From: CAZMXS01 sp964570325 | GTDB taxonomy: Bacteria > Verrucomicrobiota > Kiritimatiellia > CAIQIC01 > CAZMXS01 | Direction: 5' to 3' | Length of the DNA stretch: 56,598 nt | Assembly (NCBI GenBank): GCA_964570325.1 | Contig: CAZMXS010000024.1 | Location: 1 to 56,598, forward strand | In this document: one piece after another, positions 23,164-32,500 of the stretch | Layout of the letters: the number at the start of each line of letters is the position of its first letter | How positions within the stretch are numbered: position 1 is the stretch's first letter | Position numbers and translations under genes: made by a program | Notes under the pieces: generated by a model | Database searches by the model: none | Told to the model about the DNA's origin: nothing | Seen by the model: the letters and a program-made list of their open reading frames with translations, nothing else

Positions 23164-24027
23164 TCAGCCGAGGAACCAACGCGCATATACAAACAGCAGC
23201 GGCGCAGTGAACAGCAGGCTGTCCATAATATCCAGGATTCCGCCCATGCCCGCGATGACCCGGCTGGAATCTTTGACGCCCACCGCCCGCTTGAAAAGCG
23301 ACTCCGTCAAATCCCCGGCAAGACCCATGACCGTCAAGCCGATGCCCAAACCGACCGCATCTCCCCAGCCAAGCCGCAAGACACCCATCTGGCCATCACT
23401 GGACCAGCAGAACACCAGGCTCACCAAGACCCCTGCGCCCAATCCGCCCAAGACACCCTCCCATGTCTTGGCCGGCGATATCCGTGGTATGAGCTTATGC
23501 CGGCCGACGGCGCAACCGACAAAGTACGCACCGGCATCCGAGAACTTGACCACCGCTACAAGATAAAAAAGGAGCAATCGGCCAGTCTGAAAATCCCAGA
23601 CCAAGATCAATTTCGTAATGAAATTCAGGAGGAAGGCTATATAGAGGAAACCCAGCAATGTCCCGGCGATGGTTTCGATCGGCCGGGGATTGTTCTTCTG
23701 GAGAAACTGGCGCAGACAGAGCGTCAATACCATCGTCATAATCACCGCGCCTTCGACTTCAAAAACCATAGCGGGCGCGCGCCGAAGCGAATACGCGGTG
23801 GCCAGGATGAGTCCGACACCGCCCAGTGCGCCCAGCAGACGGTAGTTGGGAATCTGCGCGGCGTCCAGAAAGGCATAGAACTCCAGCATCCCCCACAGGC
23901 AGATGCCGAGCAGCGCCAACAAGACTCCCTTGTTCGGTAGGAAGATAATGGCCAGCAACGTAACCAGCGCGATGGAGAGACCGCTCACCAGTCGCTGTCG
24001 AACCTTAGGTAGATTGGCGGAATTCAT
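23164..24027 (-). CDS. cdsA: Phosphatidate cytidylyltransferase
   Basis: A 287-residue protein with about eight membrane helices that makes CDP-diacylglycerol from phosphatidate and CTP. The C-terminal signature region is clear: A-K-T-W-E-G, then S-L-F-K-R-A-x3-K-D-S-S and G-M-G-G-I-L-D-I-M-D-S. In the textbook signature the last part is H-G-G-x-x-D-R-x-D-S, so the His and the Arg are replaced by Met and Ile here; the catalytic Asp residues stay. The gene sits eight bases after uppS, between it and rseP, forming an envelope biogenesis unit. Confidence 0.92.
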   Translation of the reverse strand: MNSANLPKVRQRLVSGLSIALVTLLAIIFLPNKGVLLALLGICLWGMLEFYAFLDAAQIPNYRLLGALGGVGLILATAYSLRRAPAMVFEVEGAVIMTMVLTLCLRQFLQKNNPRPIETIAGTLLGFLYIAFLLNFITKLILVWDFQTGRLLLFYLVAVVKFSDAGAYFVGCAVGRHKLIPRISPAKTWEGVLGGLGAGVLVSLVFCWSSDGQMGVLRLGWGDAVGLGIGLTVMGLAGDLTESLFKRAVGVKDSSRVIAGMGGILDIMDSLLFTAPLLFVYARWFLG

Positions 24028-24035
24028 CGGGTGGT

Positions 24036-24764
24036 TTATTTAATATCGCCAAAACGGCGGTGCCGCCGGGCGTATTCCGCCAGCGCCTCCAGGAACTGCG
24101 GTTCGCGGAAATCAGGCCAGAGGACGGGGGTCACGTATAATTCCGCGTAAGAAAGCTGCCAAAGCAGAAAATTACTGATCCGCATTTCACCGCTGGTGCG
24201 AATCATGAAATCCGGATCGGGAATATCCGGCGCATACAGGTTGTCCTGGATGGTCCGCTCATCAATGGCATCCGCCTTGATCGCGCCGCATTCAACCTGG
24301 GCGGCGATCCGGCGCATGGCGTCCACCAATTCAGCGCGGCCGCCATAACTCAAAGCGAGGATCAGCGTCCCCTCGGAGTAATGGCGCGTGGCATCCATCA
24401 CACGCCGGAGTTCCTTCTGCAACGACGGCGGCAGATCCGCCATCCGTCCGATCATGCGCAGCCGCACCTGGTTTTCGTGCAATTCAAACTCCTGCTTGCG
24501 CAGGAAGGTTTTCAAGAGGCTCATCAACCCGCTGATCTCGTCCTTCGGGCGAACCCAGTTTTCGACGCTAAACGCATAGAGCGTGAGGTATTTCACCCCG
24601 GCCCGCTTGCAGGCGCGCAGCACAGCCCGAACGGACTCGGCGCCCTCACGATGCCCGCGAATCCGGGGCCAGCCCCGTTGCCGCGCCCAGCGTCCGTTGC
24701 CATCCATGATGATGGCCACGTGTCGGGGAATCCGGGATTCTTCGTTGTGGGTTGACTTGCTCAC
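24036..24764 (-). CDS. uppS: Undecaprenyl diphosphate synthase
   Basis: A 242-residue cis-prenyltransferase. H-V-A-I-I-M-D-G-N-G-R-W-A starts the protein and includes the catalytic Asp; R-G-H-R-E-G-A, Y-A-F-S-x-E-N-W and a late R-T-S-G-E-x-R-I-S-N-F-L-L-W-Q complete the family motifs. It makes the C55 carrier used for peptidoglycan and the polysaccharides encoded elsewhere in the window. It begins with GTG at 24764, overlapping the purA stop (GTGA), so its translation depends on purA. Confidence 0.96.
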   Translation of the reverse strand: MSKSTHNEESRIPRHVAIIMDGNGRWARQRGWPRIRGHREGAESVRAVLRACKRAGVKYLTLYAFSVENWVRPKDEISGLMSLLKTFLRKQEFELHENQVRLRMIGRMADLPPSLQKELRRVMDATRHYSEGTLILALSYGGRAELVDAMRRIAAQVECGAIKADAIDERTIQDNLYAPDIPDPDFMIRTSGEMRISNFLLWQLSYAELYVTPVLWPDFREPQFLEALAEYARRHRRFGDIK

Positions 24765-26044
24765 GGCCGCACATCCACGCGCAGTGTGCTGGCCCGACGG
24801 GGTCCGACGGAGACCAGGCCCACCGGCACCCCGGTCAGCGCCGCCAACCGTGCGATATAGTCGCGCGCCCGCACCGGCAAGTCCTCAAAACGCGTCGCGT
24901 CCCGGGTGGACGATTTCCAACCTTTGAACTCTTCATAGACGGGCCGGCATTGCTCCAACAACCGCACATTGGCCGGAACTGTTTCATATCGGCGCCCGGC
25001 ACATTCATACGCCACGCAAATCCGGATTGTGTCGAAGACATCCAGCACATCCAGTTTCATGATGGCCCACAGATCAATGCCGTTCACCATGACGGAATAG
25101 CGCGCCACAACAGCGTCAAACCAACCGCAACGACGCGGCCGACCGGTGGTCGCGCCGAACTCGTGGCCGACCTCCCGCATCCGTTTGCCGGTCTCATCCA
25201 GCAACTCAGTCGGGAACGGCCCCTCCCCCACGCGTGTCGTGTATGCTTTGACAATCCCCATCACGCGGTCAATCCGATGCGGTGGCACGCCCGCTCCCGT
25301 GCAGGCCCCGCCCGCGGTCGCGTTGGACGAGGTGACATACGGATAAGTTCCGTAGTCAATATCAAGCATCGTCCCCTGCGCGCCTTCAAACAATATGGAT
25401 TCATTGCGCACCACGGCCTCATGGAGAAGTGGAATGGTGTCCACAATGAACGGCTTCAAATAATTGGCCGCCGCACAATAATCCGCGAGCACGTCAGCAT
25501 AAACCAGCGGTGGGGCGGACATCGCGGCCAGTATCCTGTTCTTTTCCTCCACCCGGGCCCGCAGCAACGCCGGGAAATCGGGATCCAACAGGTCGCCCAT
25601 CCGTAAACCCAGTCGGGCCGCCTTGTCGCCATAGCACGGGCCGATGCCGCGCCGAGTCGTGCCGATCTGCTCGCTCTTCGCGCGGCGCACCTCGCTGCTT
25701 TCGTCCAGCGCCCGGTGATACGGTAAAACCACATGTGCGCGATCGCTGACGAAAAGACAGCCGCCCGGATTGATTCCGCGCTGCTCCAATTCCGTCAATT
25801 CCTTCACCAACGCCACGGGATCCACCACCACGCCATTGCCAATGACACATTTTTTCCCGGGCCGCAAGATGCCGGACGGGACCAAGTGCAGGATATAACG
25901 GCTGTCACCGATCTCAACGGTGTGCCCCGCGTTGTTGCCACCCTGGTAGCGGACCACCCAGTCCACTTCTTCCGTCAACACATCAATGACCTTGCCCTTG
26001 CCCTCATCGCCCCATTGCGCGCCGATCAAAACCGTATTGGCCAT
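24761..26044 (-). CDS. purA: Adenylosuccinate synthetase
   Basis: A 427-residue enzyme that joins IMP and aspartate using GTP, the first committed step to AMP. It shows the GTP-loop G-A-Q-W-G-D-E-G-K-G-K near residue 10, the V-V-R-Y-Q-G-G-N-N-A-G-H-T segment, and R-G-I-G-P-C-Y and S-S-N-A-T-A-G-G later; the length is standard. The ATG at 26044 is placed just before the first strand; longer frames reach 26143 without support. It heads the unit purA-uppS-cdsA-rseP and lies 95 bases after proS. Confidence 0.96.
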   Translation of the reverse strand: MANTVLIGAQWGDEGKGKVIDVLTEEVDWVVRYQGGNNAGHTVEIGDSRYILHLVPSGILRPGKKCVIGNGVVVDPVALVKELTELEQRGINPGGCLFVSDRAHVVLPYHRALDESSEVRRAKSEQIGTTRRGIGPCYGDKAARLGLRMGDLLDPDFPALLRARVEEKNRILAAMSAPPLVYADVLADYCAAANYLKPFIVDTIPLLHEAVVRNESILFEGAQGTMLDIDYGTYPYVTSSNATAGGACTGAGVPPHRIDRVMGIVKAYTTRVGEGPFPTELLDETGKRMREVGHEFGATTGRPRRCGWFDAVVARYSVMVNGIDLWAIMKLDVLDVFDTIRICVAYECAGRRYETVPANVRLLEQCRPVYEEFKGWKSSTRDATRFEDLPVRARDYIARLAALTGVPVGLVSVGPRRASTLRVDVRP

Positions 26045-26139
26045 GTTTGTCTCCGGAATGTTTTGAAACAGAAGGAAACGAATGCGGGGTGCTTGACGCT
26101 TATCTTCGTTATCTTTGTTCCCTTCCGTAAAATACAGTC

Positions 26140-27867
26140 TCAACTCTCCAGTTCGGCTGTCATGTCCTTCACCAGTTGAGCCACGATTACGCTCGCTTCC
26201 GCCGGGGGAACGATTCGCATCTCACCGGTTTTTCGCAGTTTGATCTCCACGCCACCCTTGGCCAACGACTTTTCGCCAATATTGACGCGAATCGGGAGGC
26301 CCAGCAGGTCGGCATCTTTGAACTTCACACCAGGCCGTTCGTCACGGTCATCCACCAACGATTCCACCCCTTGCGCACTCAAGTCCGCGTCCAGTTTCCC
26401 AGCGATTTGCATCGTTTCAGCATGCTGCACATTGAGCGGGAGGATTTCCACCGGATATGGGGCGACAGAAACCGGCCAGATGATGCCATTGTCGTCAAAA
26501 CTCTGTTCGATCACCGCTTGGAGTGTACGGGTGACGCCAATCCCGTAGCAACCCATCACGGCCGGTTTTTGCTGGCCGTCGGCCGCCAGGTACAGCGCGC
26601 CGAGTTTTTCACTGTACTTCGTTCCGAGTTTGAAGACATGCCCCACTTCAATCCCTCGTTTCTCGTGCAATGTGCCGTCGCAACGCGGGCAACCGTCGCC
26701 CTCCTTGGCCATGGTACAATCACCGTAGCCCGTTACCTGCGCGTCACGATTGATGTCCACATGCACCAAGTGCGCATCCGGCTGGTTGGCGCCGGTGATG
26801 GCGCCCCGATAACCCTTCAGCTTCTCATCGGCATAAATCGGAATGGTCAACCCAACCGGCCCGGCGAATCCGACCGGCGCACCCGTTACGCGACGAATGG
26901 TTTCATCGTCGGCCAGAGCCAACGTCTGGGCCTTCAGGAGTCGTTTTAGCTTGATCTCGTTGATCTCGCGGTCGCCCGGCGCCACGACTGCAACCGGATT
27001 GTTGTCGGCCAGGTAGATCAACGTCTTCATCAACCGCGCCGGCGGCGATTGAAAGAACGCCGCCACCTCAGCCACGGTGCGCTGGTTTGGCGTCGCCACC
27101 ACCTCGAGCTTCCGATCCGGGTCAGCCTCAAACACCACCGTGCCGCGAAACTTGCTCTCCGCGCGCTCGAGATTGGCCGCGTAGGAACAACGATCGCATT
27201 CGACAATGCCATCCTCGCCGGAATCGGCCAGCACCATGAACTCGTGCGACCAATTGCCGCCCATTGCGCCGGTGTCAGCCTCGACCACCTTCGTGCGCAG
27301 ACCGCAACGCTTGAAGATACGCGTGTAAGCGTCGTACATCGCCTTGTAGCTGGCATCAGCCTCGTCCCACCCGGTGTCAAAACTGTAGGCGTCCTTCATG
27401 ATGAATTCCTTGGCGCGCATTAGACCAAAGCGCGGGCGGATTTCATCGCGGAACTTGGTCTGGATCTGATAGAGGTTGACCGGAAGCTGGCGGTAGGAAC
27501 GAATTTCGCGCGCGACCAGGTCGGTGACAATTTCCTCGTGCGTCGGGCCCAGAACCAGCGGGCGCTCCTGCCGGTCCTGGATGTTGAACATCACCTCCTT
27601 GAGCAGGTCATAGCGGCCGGTCTTTTCCCAGATTTCGCGGGGATGCAGGGCGGGCATGAGGATTTCCAAGGCGCCGGCGCGGTCCATTTCCTCGCGCACG
27701 ATACGCTCCACTTTCCGGAGCGCCTTGAATGCCAGCGGCAAAAAGGTGTACAACCCGGCGCTGAGTTTGCGGATCAAGCCGGCCCGCAGCATCAGCTTGT
27801 GGCTCGGAATTTCCGCCTCCTGCGGCACTTCGCGCAACGTGGGAATCAGTTGTCGGGACCAGCGCAC
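26140..27867 (-). CDS. proS: Prolyl-tRNA synthetase, bacterial type with editing domain
   Basis: A 575-residue class II synthetase: M-L-R-A-G-L-I-R-K-L-S-A-G near the start, motif 2 F-R-D-E-I-R-P-R-F-G-L-M-R, the T-H-E-E motif, a Cys pair C-D-R-C before the inserted editing (YbaK-like) domain at about 230-400, and motif 3 G-C-Y-G-I-G-V-T-R. I set the start at the GTG at 27867: GGAGG lies eight bases before it and family members begin with R-W-S-x-x-L-I-P-T-L at this place; the open frame to 27939 is not conserved-looking. A GC-rich hairpin separates it from the small basic protein gene upstream. Confidence 0.95.
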   Translation of the reverse strand: MRWSRQLIPTLREVPQEAEIPSHKLMLRAGLIRKLSAGLYTFLPLAFKALRKVERIVREEMDRAGALEILMPALHPREIWEKTGRYDLLKEVMFNIQDRQERPLVLGPTHEEIVTDLVAREIRSYRQLPVNLYQIQTKFRDEIRPRFGLMRAKEFIMKDAYSFDTGWDEADASYKAMYDAYTRIFKRCGLRTKVVEADTGAMGGNWSHEFMVLADSGEDGIVECDRCSYAANLERAESKFRGTVVFEADPDRKLEVVATPNQRTVAEVAAFFQSPPARLMKTLIYLADNNPVAVVAPGDREINEIKLKRLLKAQTLALADDETIRRVTGAPVGFAGPVGLTIPIYADEKLKGYRGAITGANQPDAHLVHVDINRDAQVTGYGDCTMAKEGDGCPRCDGTLHEKRGIEVGHVFKLGTKYSEKLGALYLAADGQQKPAVMGCYGIGVTRTLQAVIEQSFDDNGIIWPVSVAPYPVEILPLNVQHAETMQIAGKLDADLSAQGVESLVDDRDERPGVKFKDADLLGLPIRVNIGEKSLAKGGVEIKLRKTGEMRIVPPAEASVIVAQLVKDMTAELES

Positions 27868-27980
27868 GGGGTAATCCTCCAAATAAACGCCTTCTTTTTT
27901 CGAAAAGCCCCGCCATGCTAATGAATCGGCCGGGGACAAACAAGCGCGGTTTGCGGGAACGGGATTGAATCAAAACAGAA

Positions 27981-28002
27981 CCGGCCGGGGGATCCCGGCC
28001 GG
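27981..28002 (-). terminator. Intrinsic terminator-like hairpin after the small basic protein gene
   Basis: A perfect 9-bp stem CCGGCCGGG/CCCGGCCGG with a 4-base loop lies 25 bases beyond the small basic protein stop. Read on the minus strand it is followed by TTCTGTTTTG, a moderate T-rich tail. It would end that transcript before proS. Confidence 0.7.
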
Positions 28003-28027
28003 CTTTAACCGCTTTTAAGCGTCCTGA

Positions 28028-28186
28028 TCAACTGGGTGGCTTGGTCTTCGGCAAGCCAAACGCCCGATTCTGGCCCACAGTCCATTTGCCCTTGGCCTTC
28101 AGGATATCCACCCGTTCAAACCGCTTCAAAACATTGCGGCGCGTGGCAATCTTGCTGCCTGCTTTCAGACTTGAATGCATCGACAT
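28028..28186 (-). CDS. Chlamydiae/Verrucomicrobia-type small basic protein
   Basis: A 52-residue, strongly basic protein: M-S-M-H-S-S-L-K-A-G-S-K-I-A-T-R-R-N-V-L start, then K-R-F-E-R and a G-L-P-K-T-K end. This fits the short basic protein family shared by Chlamydiae and Verrucomicrobia (TIGR04137 as I remember it), probably ribosome- or nucleic-acid-related, and is the best lineage marker in the window. GAGGAG stands eight bases before the ATG. It has its own likely promoter upstream and a hairpin terminator downstream, so it is probably a strongly expressed single gene. Confidence 0.82.
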   Translation of the reverse strand: MSMHSSLKAGSKIATRRNVLKRFERVDILKAKGKWTVGQNRAFGLPKTKPPS

Positions 28187-28238
28187 GGCAACTACTCCTC
28201 TATGCTGAACTCACTATTGATGTCAAATAGAGCGCGAA

Positions 28239-28266
28239 TGTTTAGCAAAAAAACAAGGCTTGTCAA
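28239..28266 (-). promoter_or_regulatory. Likely promoter of the small basic protein gene
   Basis: On the minus strand TTGACA (28266-28261) is followed after 16 bases, including a T7 run, by TAAACA (28244-28239). Initiation near 28232 gives a leader of about 45 bases ending in a strong GAGGAG site. The -35 box overlaps the stop codon of the upstream unknown gene. Confidence 0.55.
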
Positions 28267-28964
28267 CGATTTATAGCCAGGTCCAACACCAAGACGCGGG
28301 GCCGGTCTTTCCAGGCGCGGGCCGGGGCCATATGTTCCAATACCGAGTCGCAATAGAGCGAAAGTTCACGGGCCCGGCGCCGTGCCGCGCGCCGGACGGC
28401 ATCGGAGGCATCGGCTACCGGCCGCAAACCAGTCAACCCCAGAACGCCATCCCCACCCGTCTCATCCCAAGCCTCGGCCAATTGCTCAAGGATGATCCGA
28501 ACACCACGGCACAGGGCCAGTTCCAGCGAATCGTTGCCGTCCTTGGCCAGACGCGCAAAGTCCAGCACCCACATCGCCTCGCCATCCGCGGAAAGCCACC
28601 GAGCCGGACGAACCAATCCTGATGCAAACACGTTCCACCAGTCCGGGGTGATCTCGCCAGTCCAGATACCCGCGGCTCCCGCGCGGGCGGCGCCATCTCG
28701 ATTCGCATCGGCAACCGCAAAGCATGCCGCCGCTGCTTCCGCCCCAATCCCCCGAAGCGCGCGCGCAAGCAGCATGCTGATATAGGAAGCGGGGAGCGTC
28801 CGATCCGGGCCTTGGATAGCGCAATAGGCGGCCACACCACGCGCCAACTCCTCCGCCTGTTCGAGGGGTGGCGCGGCCGGGCCGCAGACGCGGGAGATTT
28901 CCGCGAGCAAATGATCCGCCAGCGATTCCTGATATTCCTGGAGGGTTGTGGAATTCCAGATCAT
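28263..28964 (-). CDS. Hypothetical protein coupled to nrdR
   Basis: A 233-residue, Ala-rich, mostly helical protein with no signal peptide or membrane helix and no motif I recognise. The first part has many Leu/Ala heptads; the last 30 residues are Arg-rich and then end in V-L-V-L-D-L-A-I-N-R. Its ATG overlaps the nrdR stop (ATGA), so it is made together with NrdR; that alone suggests a link to nucleotide metabolism, but nothing in the sequence proves it. Its stop overlaps the promoter of the small basic protein gene. Confidence 0.7.
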   Translation of the reverse strand: MIWNSTTLQEYQESLADHLLAEISRVCGPAAPPLEQAEELARGVAAYCAIQGPDRTLPASYISMLLARALRGIGAEAAAACFAVADANRDGAARAGAAGIWTGEITPDWWNVFASGLVRPARWLSADGEAMWVLDFARLAKDGNDSLELALCRGVRIILEQLAEAWDETGGDGVLGLTGLRPVADASDAVRRAARRRARELSLYCDSVLEHMAPARAWKDRPRVLVLDLAINR

Positions 28965-29416
28965 TGACGGCCGATCAGGCGGTCAACTTCGCTGAGGAAC
29001 TGGTTGACATCACGAAACCGGCGGTAAACGGAGGCAAAGCGAACAAAGGCCACTTCGTCAAGTTTCTCCAGCCGCTCCATCACCTTGCGGCCAATCGCCG
29101 TACTGGAGACCTCGCGTTCATATTCGCTTTCCAGTTCGCCGATGATGGAATCCACCAGCGCCTCAATCTGCGGGGCGCTGATTGGACGCTTCTCGCAGGC
29201 TCGCTCAATGCCACCCAACAACTTGCGCCGGTCGAAATCCTCGTGGCGCCCATCCCGTTTGATCACCCGCAAAGTGGCTTTAACGACTTCCTCATAAGTG
29301 GTAAAGCGATAACTGCATTGCAAACAGGAACGCCGGCGCCGGATGACATCACCATTGCGCACCGCGCGGCTGTCAATCACCTTATCGTCCTGGTTCCCGC
29401 ATTTTGGGCAGCGCAT
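28961..29416 (-). CDS. nrdR: Transcriptional repressor NrdR
   Basis: A 151-residue NrdR: an N-terminal zinc ribbon with C-P-K-C and a later C-L-Q-C pair, V-I-D-S-R-x3-N-G-x-x-I-R-R-R-R between them, and then an ATP-cone domain with V-I-K-R-D-G-R-x-E-x-F-D. NrdR senses ATP/dATP and represses ribonucleotide reductase genes through tandem NrdR boxes. The ATG at 29416 has GGAGG nine bases upstream; the frame continues to 29488 but that part lacks family similarity. No reductase gene is in the window. Confidence 0.96.
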   Translation of the reverse strand: MRCPKCGNQDDKVIDSRAVRNGDVIRRRRSCLQCSYRFTTYEEVVKATLRVIKRDGRHEDFDRRKLLGGIERACEKRPISAPQIEALVDSIIGELESEYEREVSSTAIGRKVMERLEKLDEVAFVRFASVYRRFRDVNQFLSEVDRLIGRQ

Positions 29417-29458
29417 AGCACCTCCAAGCGCATACCACAGGGGCTGGTATTGCGGAAC

Positions 29459-29488
29459 CGAATACCCCACAATCTGTGGGATTGTCAA
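29459..29488 (-). promoter_or_regulatory. Possible nrdR promoter with palindrome in its spacer
   Basis: TTGACA (29488-29483, minus strand) precedes a weak TATTCG (29464-29459) at 18 bases. Between them is CCCACA-ATC-TGTGGG on the plus strand (29466-29480), a perfect 6-bp inverted repeat. It could be an autoregulatory site; the match to the usual NrdR box is only partial. Confidence 0.4.
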
Positions 29489-29506
29489 GTGATTGCGACG
29501 CGATTT

Positions 29507-32500
29507 CTATTCCTTGCGCCGGACCCGGTAGATACGATGCCAGGTGTTGGACGACTCTATGTCCTCATACTGCATATCGCCGCCGTAGGTTGAGATGAAG
29601 TCGTTGGTCTGATTGGGCCCCGGCCCCGATGGCGCATTCGTCCAATAGTAGCAGTTCGTTGAGTATTCGATCAGATAGTTCTCATCCCATGCGCCGCGCC
29701 AAACGATATTGTACTTGCGCTGGCTCTTGAAAATGGAAGAGATCGCAAACTCGCCGAAGAAAATCATCATCGGCATATTGTTAGTGTCAACGTAGCTCGG
29801 ATCGCCCTCGCCAATGATGCGCCAGCGGCCCTTGAACGTGTTATAGAACGGCGACAAATTCCAGATGATGTATTCCTGATCGTTCGGGATGCCGGTGGCG
29901 AGATTAGTCCAGGTATCGCCGCCATCGCCGGAGTATTGCACCGCAAAAGTCAGCCCCGTGGGCACATTGCGAATGGTCCAGATCAACGGCAAAGGCGAAC
30001 TGGTCACGCTCAAGGCCTCGTTTCCGGTTCGGGCAAACACGATGGTGTTGGTGGCGCTGCGGCTGGCATACTCGGTATTGCCGTAGGCGCCAATGTTGAT
30101 GCGGAAGCCATTGGTCGGCGGCTCCAAGTCATACGGAGACGTCGGGTTGCCCTTGTCAATGGCCCAGGAGTCCAGACTGTCATAGACCCACCCGGCACCG
30201 TCGAGCCAACGCCCGCCGGTGGACTGGAGATGGAAATCGCCGGTGTCCGCGCTGGCGAGCAGCGGATTGGTGATATTGCTGCGGTAATCGTGCTGGCGCG
30301 CGAGTTGCCAGGAAAGCAGGTCGGCGTATCCGCTGTAAATCTGCGGCGCGCCCAGAAAATAATAGACGTTGTAATCCACAAAGATGTCCGAGATCGGGCC
30401 GGTCAGCGCCACAGCCCCGCTATTGGTGGGCACCACAAAGATATTATTCTGCAATATTCCGTTGGCCGACCCGACCGAGTAGCGGAACGCGAACGGTTTG
30501 TTGCCCACCAGCGTGCAGTTTTCCACAATAGCGGTCTGGCAAGCTGAAATATCCACGCCACCCTGGTTGTTGTCCCAGAAACGCGCGTTGCGCATGGTCG
30601 GGCTAATACAATTTTGGGCCACAAAACCATACCGATTGCTTAATGCAAAAACACGTTCAGCGGTACAGTGTTGATTGGTGCTGAATAGGAAGCCGCGGTT
30701 CCCGCCCTGCACGGTCAAGTCGCGCAGACTAACGTATCGGGCGCGCACATCCAAAACATCCGCATTAGTGAAACCGCGGTCAAAGATACTGCTGCGATCG
30801 GCATAATTGGTGCTCCCCTGAATCAACAACGGACCGTAGCCGGCATCGCCGCGCCGAGACCAAATGACCTGCAAATTGTTGGTCAGCAGATAGAATCCGG
30901 TATCCACGTAAATCGTATCCGGCCCGACCACATCATAGGCCGCCAGGACAGAGGATACGGAATCCAGAGGCGAATCCGCAGTCAAGCCGGTATTGGTCGG
31001 CGATCCGGGCGCCGTGGTGTAGCAGTCACCGTCTGTGTTGGTGTCGTTTACATAAAAGTTCAAGGCGGTGTTGCGCAAGGCAAAAGTATTATCCGTCTCG
31101 TCATACACCGAGACATTGGTTTGCAGGACGACGCGCCACAGCGAGGTGAGGCTGGAGAGGAACGGCGTGGAATCCCACCAATAGGCTTGGTTGGTGGCCG
31201 CCACCCCGGCCGCAATCGTGCTCCAAGTCAGGCCCTTGTCGGGGGAGTATTCCAGGTTGACCAAATCGTTCCCGCCAATATTGCGCGCCAGCCAGCGCAA
31301 CCAGTTGGTCCCGCGCATAACGCCGCCATCGTTCATGGTCAACGTCACCAGCGAAGGCACGGCCGGTGTCTTGCTGGCCTGATCGGTATTGCCATACGCG
31401 CCCAAGTTGACGCGCCCGCCGTTGGGCGGAGGCTCATTGGTCCAAATCGAGAGCGGATTGCCGGCATCAATCACCACAGAATCCACCAAGTCGGTAACCC
31501 ATGTGCCGCCGAACCAGCGCCCGCCAGTGGAGAACTCGTGATAATCGCCGCCGGCTTCATCGGCAAACAACGGCTCCCTGGATACGCTGTGCGCGTCCTG
31601 CCCGGACTCCTCCTGCCAATAGACCAGTTTTTCCCACTGGCCATTGCGCAAACCGATCCAGGCGTTGCTGCGCGCCACCAAATTATTATAGTCGGACTGG
31701 ACGGTCCCGCCCTCCCAGCGAATGCAGAACTTGTCCGGTCCGGTGGCGACCAGCGTGCTGTTCTCCAAGGTCGAATAGGCCGACCCGCTTTGGCGGAACT
31801 GGGAGTCGCCGGCGGCCAAGGTGCAGTTGCGCACCGTGATGTCTTCCGAATAATTGCCGCTGACAAAAACGGCGGAAGCGGTGCCGCCGTATACCAGCGC
31901 ATTTTCCAGCAGTAGACCGCCGCAATTGCCCAACGAAATGCCGGCATCCCGCACGTTGACCCGCCGGACCGCGCTGTCACGCACCGCGCTCAAGATCAAG
32001 CCGCCGCCGGTGCAATCCACATCGCGGATTTGCACGTCCGTCTCGGTCGGCCCGGGCCCGCTGCCGGCGGCGCTGATGCCGCCGTTGGTGAATGCGAGGT
32101 TCATCATTGAAATGGATTCCCCCGCCAGACTGATATCCCCTCCCAGGAGCACAAAATTGGATATCGTAATATAGCTCCCGGGCAACAAGAGAATAGACAT
32201 CCGCGAGCCTTCAGAGGCACGATCCAAGACACTGCGAGCGGCATGGGTGCTGCCGACAAGATAAATATGCTGGCCGTCGCGCCCACTATCCGCAATGGTT
32301 ATGGTCCCCCAGGTGTTAGTGACCGGATACACACCGGTGTCCACCAGAATGGTATCGCCCTTTTCCACATCCAGGGAATTCAGCAAACCTTGGAGAGTCG
32401 CCTTGGGCGACCACGGGAACAAGCCGAAGTTGGTGTCGCTGCCGATCTGGGTCGTATAGACGTCGTTGTTAGTATACGCGTCATTGATGTAGTAGACAAA

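Noticed and set aside
28198..28226. Second TTGACA with ATAGAG upstream of the small basic protein gene
   Set aside because: Initiation there would cut off the ribosome binding site; the upstream pair is a better promoter.
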